Below are positions 43,674 through 53,600 of a DNA stretch of 64,000 nt, piece after piece. Positions within the stretch are counted from its first letter, which is position 1. Each line of letters opens with the position of its first letter. The stretch is from JAEMQF01 sp963775015 (GTDB taxonomy: Bacteria > Pseudomonadota > Gammaproteobacteria > Burkholderiales > Burkholderiaceae_C). The position numbers and the translations under genes are program-made. Where the stretch lies: positions 434,001 to 498,000 of the forward strand of contig CAVZHI010000001.1 in NCBI GenBank assembly GCA_963775015.1, written 5' to 3'. A model generated the notes under the pieces. The model had not been told where the DNA came from, ran no database searches, and saw only the letters and a list, made by a program, of their open reading frames with translations.

Positions 43674-45351
43674 CAAACGTGGCCCGCGTCGCCGAGCGAG
43701 ACGCAGGCGCGCGCATCAGCGTCGGCGTCGCACCGTTCGCGCCGTCGTCGCCATCGCCCGGCGTGCCGCGTTGCGCGAGCACGTCGAGCAGTTCGGCGGC
43801 GCCGATCGGCCGCGAGAACAGGTAGCCCTGCAGCGAATCGCAGCCCAGGTCGCGCAGCGCATGGAACTGCTCGGTCGTCTCGACGCCTTCGGCCGTGACT
43901 TTCAATCCCAGGCCATGTCCCAGGTCGATGATGGCGCGCGCGATCGCCGCGTCGCGTTCGTGCAAGGCGATGTCGCGCACGAACATGCGGTCGATCTTGA
44001 GCGTGTGCAGCGCGAAGGTCTTCAGGTACGCGAGCGACGAGTAGCCCATGCCGAAGTCGTCGATCGCCAGTCGCACGCCGGTATCGACGAGCGCGCCGAT
44101 CTTGCGCAGCGTTTCCGGCGACGGGTCGAGCAGCAGGCCTTCGGTCACTTCGAGCTGCAGTCGGTTCGCCGGAAACCGGGTCTCGGCGAGCACGGCGGCG
44201 ACACGTTCGACGAATCGGCCTTCGGCAAACTGGCGCGGCGACACGTTCACCGACAACACCAAAGAACCCGCACCGCCGGCGATCCAGCCCCGCGCCTGGC
44301 GGCACGCGTCGCGCAACACCCAGTGGCCGACGTCGACGATGAGTCCGGTCTGCTCGAGCACCGGAATGAAGTCCGCCGGCGACATCATGCCGCGCCCCGG
44401 TTCGGCCCAGCGCAGCAGCGCTTCGACGGCAACGACGCGTTCGCCGCGCGCGTCAACGATCGGCTGGAACACGAGCTTGAACTCCGAATCGCGCAGCGCC
44501 CGGCGCAGGCGCAAATCCAGGTCGAGGCGCTTTTCGTCGTCGACATGCATCGCCACTTCGAAGCAGCGAAAGCGCGCCCCACCCGCGGCCTTGGCGGCGC
44601 GCATCGCGACGTCGGCACACTTGAGCAGTGCATCGGCGCTGGCGGCGTGTTCGGCCTCGACGGCGACGCCGATGCTGAGCGTCGCCACGGTGTCGCGTCC
44701 GCCCACGCTGTGCGTCGGTTCGAAGGCGCGCAGCAGGTTGCGCGCCATGATGGTCAGCGCCTGGACGCCCGAGCTGCCCTCGACCTGGACCACGAACTGG
44801 TCGGCGCCGAAGCGCGCGACGATGTCGGTGCCGCGCACCACGGCGCGGATGCGCGCGGCGACGCTGCGCAGCAGCTCGTCTCCGGCGGCCGAGCCGAGCG
44901 AATCGTTGACGAGGCGAAAGCGGTCGACGTCGATGACCAGCACGCCCACCTTCACTTGCTCCGGGCGCCGGCGCGCGAGCGCGTGCTCGAGCGCAAAGCG
45001 CAGGCCGTCGCGATTTGGCAAACCGGTGAGCGTGTCGCGTTTGCCGAGCGTGCGCATGCGGCGGTCGGCCTGGCGCAGCTCGCGCACCGGCCGATGGAAG
45101 ACGAAGGCCCAGAGCGCGAGCGCGAGCGCAGCGCTGGCCAACGCCACCAGGGCGACGCTCGACCCGGCAAAAACCCCGGGCCCGTCTGGCGCGTGCGACC
45201 CGGAACCCGGCGCGTGGCGCTCGACGACGACGGCGGCCACGCCCCACACCAGCGGCGGCAGAAGTGCCAATGCGGCCAGGCCAGCGGCGACCAGCCGCAC
45301 GGTGGCCTTCGCCAGCGAGCCGTCGACTTGAGCCTGGAGCGGCGGGTTCAT
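43654..45351 (-). CDS. GGDEF-EAL protein, degenerate cyclase with intact phosphodiesterase motifs
   Basis: 565 residues. Two N-terminal membrane helices enclose a short periplasmic loop (about 35-60). The GGDEF domain has GADQF at the active site, lacking the glycine and glutamate of GG(D/E)EF, so it is probably not a cyclase. The EAL domain is intact: VAVEALLRW, SVNVSPRQF, EVTEGLL, IDDFGMGYSSLAYL, KIDRMFV, TAEGVET and LQGYLFSRP. It should degrade c-di-GMP, perhaps with GTP sensing by the dead GGDEF. It follows the dual-GGDEF gene after 243 nt on the same strand. ATG 45366 is an alternative start, lying within repeat copy D. Confidence 0.88.
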   Translation of the reverse strand: MNPPLQAQVDGSLAKATVRLVAAGLAALALLPPLVWGVAAVVVERHAPGSGSHAPDGPGVFAGSSVALVALASAALALALWAFVFHRPVRELRQADRRMRTLGKRDTLTGLPNRDGLRFALEHALARRRPEQVKVGVLVIDVDRFRLVNDSLGSAAGDELLRSVAARIRAVVRGTDIVARFGADQFVVQVEGSSGVQALTIMARNLLRAFEPTHSVGGRDTVATLSIGVAVEAEHAASADALLKCADVAMRAAKAAGGARFRCFEVAMHVDDEKRLDLDLRLRRALRDSEFKLVFQPIVDARGERVVAVEALLRWAEPGRGMMSPADFIPVLEQTGLIVDVGHWVLRDACRQARGWIAGGAGSLVLSVNVSPRQFAEGRFVERVAAVLAETRFPANRLQLEVTEGLLLDPSPETLRKIGALVDTGVRLAIDDFGMGYSSLAYLKTFALHTLKIDRMFVRDIALHERDAAIARAIIDLGHGLGLKVTAEGVETTEQFHALRDLGCDSLQGYLFSRPIGAAELLDVLAQRGTPGDGDDGANGATPTLMRAPASRSATRATFVSECPG

Positions 45352-45363
45352 CGGCGCTCCCAG

Positions 45364-45525
45364 CATGACAAGGTGCTGCGCGAAGGGCGCAACGCAAGAA
45401 CTTCGTCATCCCGGCGTACGCCGGGATCCACTGGAAGGACGCGATCAACCATGCGTCGACGGTGCGACTTCAACGAGTGGATACCGGCCCCCGTGTCGAG
45501 CACGGGGCGACGGTTCGCCGGTACG
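45364..45525. repeat. REP/BIME-like repeat, copy D, with 5' extension
   Basis: Left arm cgtcatcccggcgtacgc plus cgggatccac at 45404-45432. The right arm (about 45478-45525) is diverged (gtggataccggc, then cggttcgccggtacg) and carries an inserted GC hairpin (ccccgtgtcgagcacgggg). The preceding 40 nt (catgacaaggtgctgcgcg, gcgcaacgcaaga) match the flank of copy B at about four bases in five. It fills the 243-nt gap between the two c-di-GMP genes. Confidence 0.75.
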
Positions 45526-45594
45526 AAGAAGGGTGGCTGAGCCATGTTGCGGGTCAGGTCGGCGATTGATTCGGGTTCAGCGGGCAAGCGCGCG

Positions 45595-47685
45595 TCACGG
45601 CGCGAGGGCCTGGGCAGCCACGGCCGCTCGAACGTCGCCGCGCTCGTTCGCCGGGGCGCCCTGTGCAAACCGGGTCACGCGGTTCGCGCCGTCGCGCTTG
45701 CCGCGCAGCAGCGCCTTGCCGGCACGCTCGATCAAGGTCGGCGCGCCCGACGCGCTCGCCGGCAGCGAATCGACGCCGGCGCTGATCGTCAGCCCGCCTT
45801 GCCCGGGTCCGCCCCCGGCAACGTCGGCGCACTCGTTCTCGACCCGCGAGCGCACCCGTTCGGCGAACAAAAGGGCGTCGTGGATCGCCAGGTCCGGCGC
45901 GATCACGCCGAAGTGCTCGGCGTCCAGGCGCACGAGCAAATCGCTCGGCCGCGCGCATTCGCGCAAGATGCCGGCGATGCGCCGCAGCGCGGCGTCGGCA
46001 ACCTTCGCTCCGTAACCCGCGAGCAGCGTGCGGTACGGGTCGGCCGCCAGCTTCACCGCACTGAGCGTTGCGCCCCGCGCGTGGGCGTCGCGCAACAGCG
46101 TCTCAAACTCGCTTTGGAACGCCTGTGGCAACAGGCAGCCGGTCAGCGCATCGACACGCGCCGGCTCGGTGGGTGCAGCGGCACTGCGGGAGTCGAACTC
46201 GCAAACGCGATTCCGGCCGGCGCGCTTGGCACGGTAGAGCGCCTGGTCGGCACGGTCCACCAGCGCGGAAGCCGACGCCACCTCGTGCGTCAGCAGGTCC
46301 AGCCCCAGGCTGACCGTGACGCGCATGTCCTTCACCTCGCGCACGCTGGGCCCGCACTCGCGCTCGATGCGCGCGCGCACGCGTTCGGCAAATTCGCTCG
46401 CCTGGGCGCGGCCCGACCCCGGCAGGACGACGCAGAACTCCTCGCCGCCGTAGCGGCACACCAGGTCGGTGGAGCGCGCGGATTCGAGCAGGATCTTGGC
46501 GACGACCTGGATCACGATGTCGCCGACCGCGTGACCGTGGTTGTCGTTGACCGCCTTGAAGTGGTCGATGTCGACCATGACGCAGCTCAGCGCCGCGTTC
46601 GAGCCGCGCGAGCGCGACACCAGCGCCTCGAACGCGACGTAGAAAGCGCGCCGGTTCAGGCACCCGGTGAGCGGATCGCGCGTGGCCAGGCGTTCGAGCT
46701 GAACGTTCTGCTGCTGCAGCTCTTCCTTTGACGCCGTCAGCTCAGCCATCGCCTCGTGCAACGCCTGGTTGGCGCGGTGCAGCTGCGAGACGTCGTCGAA
46801 AGTCACGAGGCAGCCGCGCACGTTGCCCGCCGGGTCGGCGATCGGCGCGCAGTTGATCACCAGGCGGCGCGCCTCGCCGCTGCCGCTCGCCAGCTCCAGC
46901 GTGTCGCCGGCGCTCTCGGTGCGCGCTGACATCGCGCGCACCCAGGGGTGCGCGTCGAGCTCGGCGGGCAAACTCGGCGCGAGCCATGCCAAGGCCGAGA
47001 GCGTCTGGCCCGTGGCCACCGCCGCGGCGTCGCCGTGCAGCTTGCGAAACGCCTTGTTCGCCAGCATCACGCGGCCGCGCGCGTCGAGCACGACGACGCC
47101 TTCCGACATCGCGTCGAACGCGCCTTGCACGCGCTCCGGAATCACCGACGCCGGGTCGAGATGCTGCAGCGCGCGCCGCATGTACAGGCCGAACACGAGC
47201 ATGCCCGCGACCCACATGAAGAGCAGGGTGACCATCAGCGGCTGGGTCAACCAGCGCCACACCGGGTGCCGCGAATCCGCCGTGAACGCGAGCTCGAAGC
47301 TGCCCCAGCGCGCCCCGCCTGCGCTCAGCGGCACCGTCACTTGCTCGGGACGGGAGAGGTCGCCGCCCGTCGCCTGCCACCAACGCGCATGGTCGCCGGC
47401 CTGCATCACGACCTGGCCGTCGGCGCGCCGGATCGCGAGCGACCGCACGCCCTCGGTGCGCTCCACCACGCCGTTCAGCGTGCGCTGCAGCGTTGCGCGG
47501 TCGTCGCTCTGCAGCAGCGAAGCGACCTGCACCGCGAGTGCTTCGCCGATGTTCTTGCGCAATTGCGTCGCCTGCGCGTCGCGGTCGGGAAAGACGCCGA
47601 AGAACAGATCGGCGAGCAGCACCAGCGTGCCGCACAGGCCGACCAGCGCGAGCGTCATCTGCACCAGGGGGCTGGCTCGTTTCAT
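45595..47685 (-). CDS. Membrane PAS sensor with two GGDEF domains (one active, one degenerate)
   Basis: 696 residues. A helix (LVQMTLALVGLCGTLVLLAD) and a second near 165 enclose a periplasmic sensor region. A PAS domain follows (GAFDAMSEGVVVLDARGRVML, then LVTFDDVSQLHRANQ), then a coiled linker and a first GGDEF domain with DPLTGCLNRRAF and the intact site YGGEEF. A second GGDEF-like domain (DALTGCLLPQAF, site LDAEHF) has lost the signature. The protein should make c-di-GMP from the first domain. Its ATG overlaps the stop of the giant adhesin gene (ATGA), strongly suggesting translational coupling with it. Confidence 0.88.
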   Translation of the reverse strand: MKRASPLVQMTLALVGLCGTLVLLADLFFGVFPDRDAQATQLRKNIGEALAVQVASLLQSDDRATLQRTLNGVVERTEGVRSLAIRRADGQVVMQAGDHARWWQATGGDLSRPEQVTVPLSAGGARWGSFELAFTADSRHPVWRWLTQPLMVTLLFMWVAGMLVFGLYMRRALQHLDPASVIPERVQGAFDAMSEGVVVLDARGRVMLANKAFRKLHGDAAAVATGQTLSALAWLAPSLPAELDAHPWVRAMSARTESAGDTLELASGSGEARRLVINCAPIADPAGNVRGCLVTFDDVSQLHRANQALHEAMAELTASKEELQQQNVQLERLATRDPLTGCLNRRAFYVAFEALVSRSRGSNAALSCVMVDIDHFKAVNDNHGHAVGDIVIQVVAKILLESARSTDLVCRYGGEEFCVVLPGSGRAQASEFAERVRARIERECGPSVREVKDMRVTVSLGLDLLTHEVASASALVDRADQALYRAKRAGRNRVCEFDSRSAAAPTEPARVDALTGCLLPQAFQSEFETLLRDAHARGATLSAVKLAADPYRTLLAGYGAKVADAALRRIAGILRECARPSDLLVRLDAEHFGVIAPDLAIHDALLFAERVRSRVENECADVAGGGPGQGGLTISAGVDSLPASASGAPTLIERAGKALLRGKRDGANRVTRFAQGAPANERGDVRAAVAAQALAP

Positions 47686-50600
47686 CAGGTCACGTCGGCC
47701 GGGTGGCGGCTGCTGGCGTCGGGCGTGAACAGGTCGGCCACCGCACTGTCGTCGAAGGCGCTGCCCGGCGCGCCGCGTTGGCCGCGGCGTGCGGCCGGGT
47801 TGCCCTCGGTGTCTTCGGCGTCGTCGTGCGCGTCGTCCTGCCGCGCCAGCACCGGCAGCAAGTCGACGTGCCGCCACGCCGGTACACCCATCAGCATCGT
47901 CGTCAGCAGGCCGCCGCTGCGCGTCAGCCACCAGATGAAGCCGGCAGTGAAGGTCACGCTGGCGATGCGCACCGGGTCCTGAACCATGTCACTCAGCGTG
48001 CTCGGCGCGCGGCGCTCGTTGCCGGTGTGCGTGTCGCCCGTGTCGGCTTCGATCGGCGCGTATCGGAGCATCAACAGCGCGTTGCGCAGCGCCGCGCCGA
48101 TCGAACCCTGGGCCGCCTCGTCCCAGGCGCTGACACCCGCCGGCAAGCCTTCGTCGTGCACGAACGCTTCGAATCCGATCGATGCGACCGGGCCGTTGTC
48201 GGCGTCGCGCAGGCGCACGCGGTTGCGCTCCGGTGTGTCGCTGCCGCCCAACCCCCCGCGTGGACGGGTTTCGATGTCGGCCGGTGCGGTTAACGCCGCA
48301 GTGCCGAGCCCCGGCGCGTCGGGCGCTGCGGGAAGCGCCGGATTGGAACTTGCGCCCGGCGGCGGCGCCAGAGGCGGTGGTGGCTCGGGCAGTGTGGGTG
48401 CCGGTGTGGGTGCCGGTGCGGTCGGCGGCGGCGCCGGCGGGATCGGGGCCGGCGCAGGCGCGCCTGGCAATCCGGGCGGCGCCGCTGGTGGCGGCGGCGG
48501 CGGAACGGGAGCCGGGCCGGCCTCGGGCAAGTCGCGCAGATCGACGCGCAGCGTCTGCTCGAAAGTCTGGCCGCCCGCGTCGGTGACGCGAACCAGCAGG
48601 TCGATCCAAGGCTGGGTCTCGAAGTCGAGCACGGCCGCCGGTGCGATGACGATTCCGCCACTGCTCGGGTCGATCGCGAAGCGCCCGGCGCCGTCATTCA
48701 CGAGCGTGAAGCTGAACAACTCGCTGGCGTCGGGGTCGGAGGCAGTGACGGTGCCCACCAATGTACCGGCCGGCGCGTTCTCGTCGACGCTGGCCAGCCC
48801 CGGCGCCAGGCCGGTCGGCGCCTCGTTCAGGTTGCCGACACGCACGCCGATCGCCTGGCTGTCGCTGAGCGTGCCATCGCTGGCCTGTACCGTCACGTCA
48901 TAGACGTTGTCGGCACCGGCGTCGCCGGGGGCTTCGAAATTCGGCGCGGCGATGAATCTCAGCGTACCGTTTGTGGGGTCGATCGTGAACAGGCCCGCGT
49001 CGGCGCCGCCGACGATCGAGTAGCTCAGCGTCTGGCTCGGCAGGTCGGCATCGGTGGCGGTGACCGTGGTGACCGCGGTCGAGTTCTCGGCCACGTTGAG
49101 CGCCGCGCTGGCAGCGCCGCCATCGCTGGTGATCGAGGGCGCGTTTTCATTGAGGTTGATCAGGTTGACGGTGATCGCCGCGGTGTCGCTGAGCGTGCCG
49201 TCGCTGGCCGTCACGGTCAACGTGAAACTGGGCGTCGTCTCGAAGTCCAGCGCTGCGCTGTTGGCCACCGTGATGGCACCGGTGGTGGCGTTGATGGCGA
49301 ACGCCGCACCGGTGTTGCCTGCGGTGATGCTGTAGGTGATGGCTTCGCCGTCGCGGTCGAAGTCGGTGCCGGTGAAGCTGTCGCTGACGCTGAGGACGGC
49401 GGTAGCGTTGGGGCTGTTCTCGTCGATGGCCACCGTGGCATCGACGATGTTCGGCGCGTTGTCGTTCAGGTTGTTCAGGTTGACGGTGATCGCCGCGGTA
49501 TCGCTCAGGCTGCCGTCGCTGGCGGTCACGGTCAGGGCGAAACTGGGCGTGGTTTCGAAGTCCAGCGCCGCGCTGTTGGCCACCGTGATGGCACCCGTCA
49601 CCGCGTCGATCGCAAACGCCCCGCCAGTGTTACCGGCCGTGATGCTGTAGGTGATGGCCTGTCCATCGCGGTCGAAGTCGGTGCCGGTGAAGCTGTCGCT
49701 GACGTTGATGACCGCGGTGGCGCTGGCGCTGTTCTCGTCGATGGCCACCGTCGCGTCGGCGATGTTCGGCGCGTTGTCGTTGAGGTTGTTGAGGTTGACA
49801 GTGATGGCCGCGGTGTCACTCAAGCTGCCATCGCTCGCCGTCACCGTCAACGTGAAGCTCGGCGTGGTCTCGAAGTCCAGCGCCACGCTGTTGGCCACGG
49901 TGATCGCGCCAGTGGCGACGTCGATGGCGAATGCTCCACCGGTGTTGCCAGCCGTGATGCTGTACGTGATGGCGGTCCCGTCACGGTCGAAGTCGGTGCC
50001 GGTGAAGCTGTCGCTGACGTTGGTGACGGCGGTGGCGTTGGCGCTGTTCTCGTCGATCGCCACGGTCGGCATCGATGATGTTCGGGGCGTTGTCGTTGAG
50101 GTTGTTGAGGTTGACGGTGATGGCCGCGGTGTCGTGAGAGCGAACCGTCGCGAGGCGGTCACCGTCAGCGTAAAGCTGGGTGTGGTCTCAAAGTCCAGCA
50201 CCGCGCTGTTGGCTACCGTGATGGCGCCGGTCGAGGCGTTGATGCTGAACGCCCCACCGGTGTTACCTGCCGTGATGCTGTAGGTGATGGCCGTGCCGTC
50301 GCGGTCGAAGTCGGTGCCCGGTGAAGCTGTCGCTGACGTTGGTGACGGCAGTTGCGTTGGCACTGTTCTCGTCGATCGCCACGGTCGCATCGATGATGTT
50401 CGGCGCGTTGTCGTTCAGGTTGTTGAGGTTGACAGTGATGGCTGCGGTGTCGCTCAGGCTGCCGTCGCTCGCCGTCACCGTCAGCGTGAAGCTCGGTGTG
50501 GTCTCGAAGTCGAGCGCCGCGCTGTTGGCCACGGTGATCGCGCCGGTCGAGGCGTCGATGGCAAACGCCCCGCCAGTGTTGCCGGCCGTGATGCTGTAGG

Positions 50601-53600
50601 TGATCGCCTGCGCGTCACGGTCGAAGTCGGTACCGGTGAAGCTGTCGCTGACGTTGGTGACGGCGGTGGCGTTGGCGCTGTTCTCGTCGATCGCGACGGT
50701 CGCGTCGATGATGTTCGGCGCGTTGTCGTTCAGGTTGTTCAGGTTGACCGTGATCGCCGCGGTGTCGGCTGAGCGTACCGTCGGTAGGCCGTCACCGTGA
50801 GCGTGAAGCTCGGTGTGGTCTCGAAGTCCAGCGCCGCGCTGTTGGCCACCGTGATCGCGCCGGTCACGGCGTCGATGGCAAACGCCCCGCCGGTGTTGCC
50901 GGCCGGTGATGCTGTAGGTGATCGCCTGCGCCGTCACGGTCGAAGTCGGTGCCGGTGAAGCTGTCGGTGACGTTGGTGACAGCGGTGGCGTTGGCGCTGT
51001 TCTCGTCGATCGCGACCGTCGCGTCGATGATGTTCGGCGCGTTGTCGTTCAGGTTGTTCAGGTTGACCGTGATCGCTGCGGTGTCGCTCAGGCTGCCGTC
51101 GCTCGCGGTCACGGTCAACGTGAAGCTCGGCGTCGTCTCGAAGTCGAGCGCCGCGCTGTTCGCCACAGTGATGGCGCCGGTCACGGCGTCGATGGCGAAT
51201 GCGCCGCCGGTGTTGCCGGCGGTGATGCTGTAGGTGATGGCTTCGCCGTCACGGTCGAAGTCGGTGCCGGTGAAGCTGTCGTTGACGTTGGTGACGGCGG
51301 TGGCGTTGGCGCTGTTCTCGTCGATGGCCACCGTGGCATCGACGATGTTCGGCGCGTTGTCGTTCAGGTTGTTCAGGTTGACGGTGATCGCCGCGGTATC
51401 GCTCAGGCTGCCGTCGCTGGCCGTCACGGTCAGGGTGAAGCTGGGCGTGGTCTCGAAGTCCAGCGCCGCGCTGTTGGCCACGGTGATCGCGCCGGTCACG
51501 GCGTCGATGGCAAACGCCCCGCCGGTGTTGCCGGCGGTGATGCTGTAGGTGATGGCCTGTCCGTCGCGGTCGAAGTCGGTGCCGGTGAAGCTGTCGCTGA
51601 CGTTGAGTGACGGCGGTGGCGTTGGCGCTGTTCTCGTCGATCGCCACCGTCGCATCGACGATGTTCGGCGCGTTGTCGTTCAGGTTGTTCAGGTTGACGG
51701 TGATCGCCGCGGTGTCGCTGAGCGTGCCGTCGCGAAGCCGTCACGGTCAACGTGAAGCTGGGCGTGGTCTCGAAGTCCAGCGCCGCGCTGTTGGCTACGG
51801 TGATGGCGCCGGTCGCGGCGTCGATGGCGAACGCCCCGCCGGTGTTGCCGGCCGCGTGATGCTGTAGGTGATCGCCTGTGCCGTCGCGGTCGAAGTCGGT
51901 GCCGGTGAAGCTGTCGCTGACGTTGAGGACGGCGGTGGCGTTGGCGCTGTTCTCGTCGATGGCCACCGTGGCATCGACGATGTTCGGCGCGTTGTCGTTC
52001 AGGTTGTTCAGGTTGACGGTGATCGCTGCGGTGTCGCTCAGGCTGCCGTCGCTGGCGGTCACCGTCAACGTGAAGCTGGGCGTGGTCTCGAAGTCGAGCG
52101 CCGCGCTGTTGGCCACGGTGATCGCGCCGGTGGCGGCGTCGATGGCAAAGGCCCCGCCGGTGTTGCCGGCGGTGATGCTGTAGGTGATGGCCTCGCCATC
52201 GCGGTCGAGATCGGTGCCGGTGAAGCTGTCGCTGACGTTGGTGACCGCAGTGGCGTTGGCGCTGTTCTCGTCGATCGCCACGGTCGCGTCGATGATGTTC
52301 GGGGCGTTGTCGTTCAGGTTGTTCAGGTTGACCGTGATGGCCGCGGTGTCGCTGAGCGAACCGTCCGAGGCCGTCACAGTCAGAGTGAAGCTTGGCGTGG
52401 TCTCGAAGTCCAAGGCGCCGCTGTTGGCCACCGTGATCGCGCCGGTGGCGGCGTTGATGGCGAACGCCCCGCCGGTGTTGCCTGCGGTGATGCTGTAGGT
52501 GATCGCCTGAGCGTCCCTGTCAAAGTCAGTTCCGGTGAAGCTGTCGCTGACGTTGGTCACCGCGGTGGTGTTGGCGCTGTTCTCGTCGATCGCCACCGTG
52601 GCGTCAGTGATGTTCGGGGCGTTGTCGTTCAGGTTGTTCAGGTTGACGGTGATGGCTGCGGTATCAGACAGCGTTCCGTCGCTGGCCGTGACGGTCAGGG
52701 TGAAGCTGGGCGTGGTCTCGAAGTCCAGCGCCGCGCTGTTGGCCACGGTGATCGCGCCGGTGGCGGCATTGATCGCGAACGCCCCGCCGGTGTTGCCCGA
52801 CGTGATGCTGTAGGTGATCGCTGCCCCGTCGCGGTCGAAGTCGGTGCCGGTGAAACTGTCGCTGACGTTCGCTACCGCAGTGGCGTTGCCGCTGTTCTCG
52901 TCGATGGCGACCGTGGCGTCAATGATGTTCGGCGCGTTGTCGTTCAGGTTGTTCAGGTTGACGGTGATCGCGGCGGTGTCGCTGAGCGTGCCGTCGCTGG
53001 CCGTCACCGTCAGGGTGAAGCTGGGCGAGGTTTCGAAGTCGAGAGCCGTGCTGTTGGCTACCGTGATCGCGCCGGTCGAGGCGTTGATGCTGAACGCACC
53101 ACCGGTATTGCCCGCCGTGATGCTGTAGGTGATCGCCTCGCCATCGCGGTCGAAATCGGTGCCGGTGAAGCTGTCGCTGACGTTGGTGACGGCGGTGGCG
53201 TTGGCACTGTTCTCGTCGATGGCCGCCGTGGCGTCAGCAATGGCTGGGGCGTTGTCGTTGAGGTTGTTCAGGTTGACCGTGATCGCGGCGGTGTCGCTCA
53301 GGCTACCGTCGCTGGCCGTCACCGTCAGCGTAAAGCTGGGCGTGGCCTCGAAGTCGAGCGCCGCGCTGTTGGCCACCGTGATGGCGCCCGTCAGGCGTCG
53401 ATGGCGAACGCCCCCCCAGTGTTGCCAGCCGTGATGCTGTAGGTGAGCGCCTGGGCGTCCCGATCGAAGTCGGTGCTCGTGAAGCTGTCGCTGACGTTGG
53501 TGACCGCAGTGGCGTTGGCGCTGTCCTCGTCGATCGCCACCGTGGCATCGACGATGTTCGGTGCGTTGTCGTTCAGGTTGTTCAGGTTGACGGTGATCGC

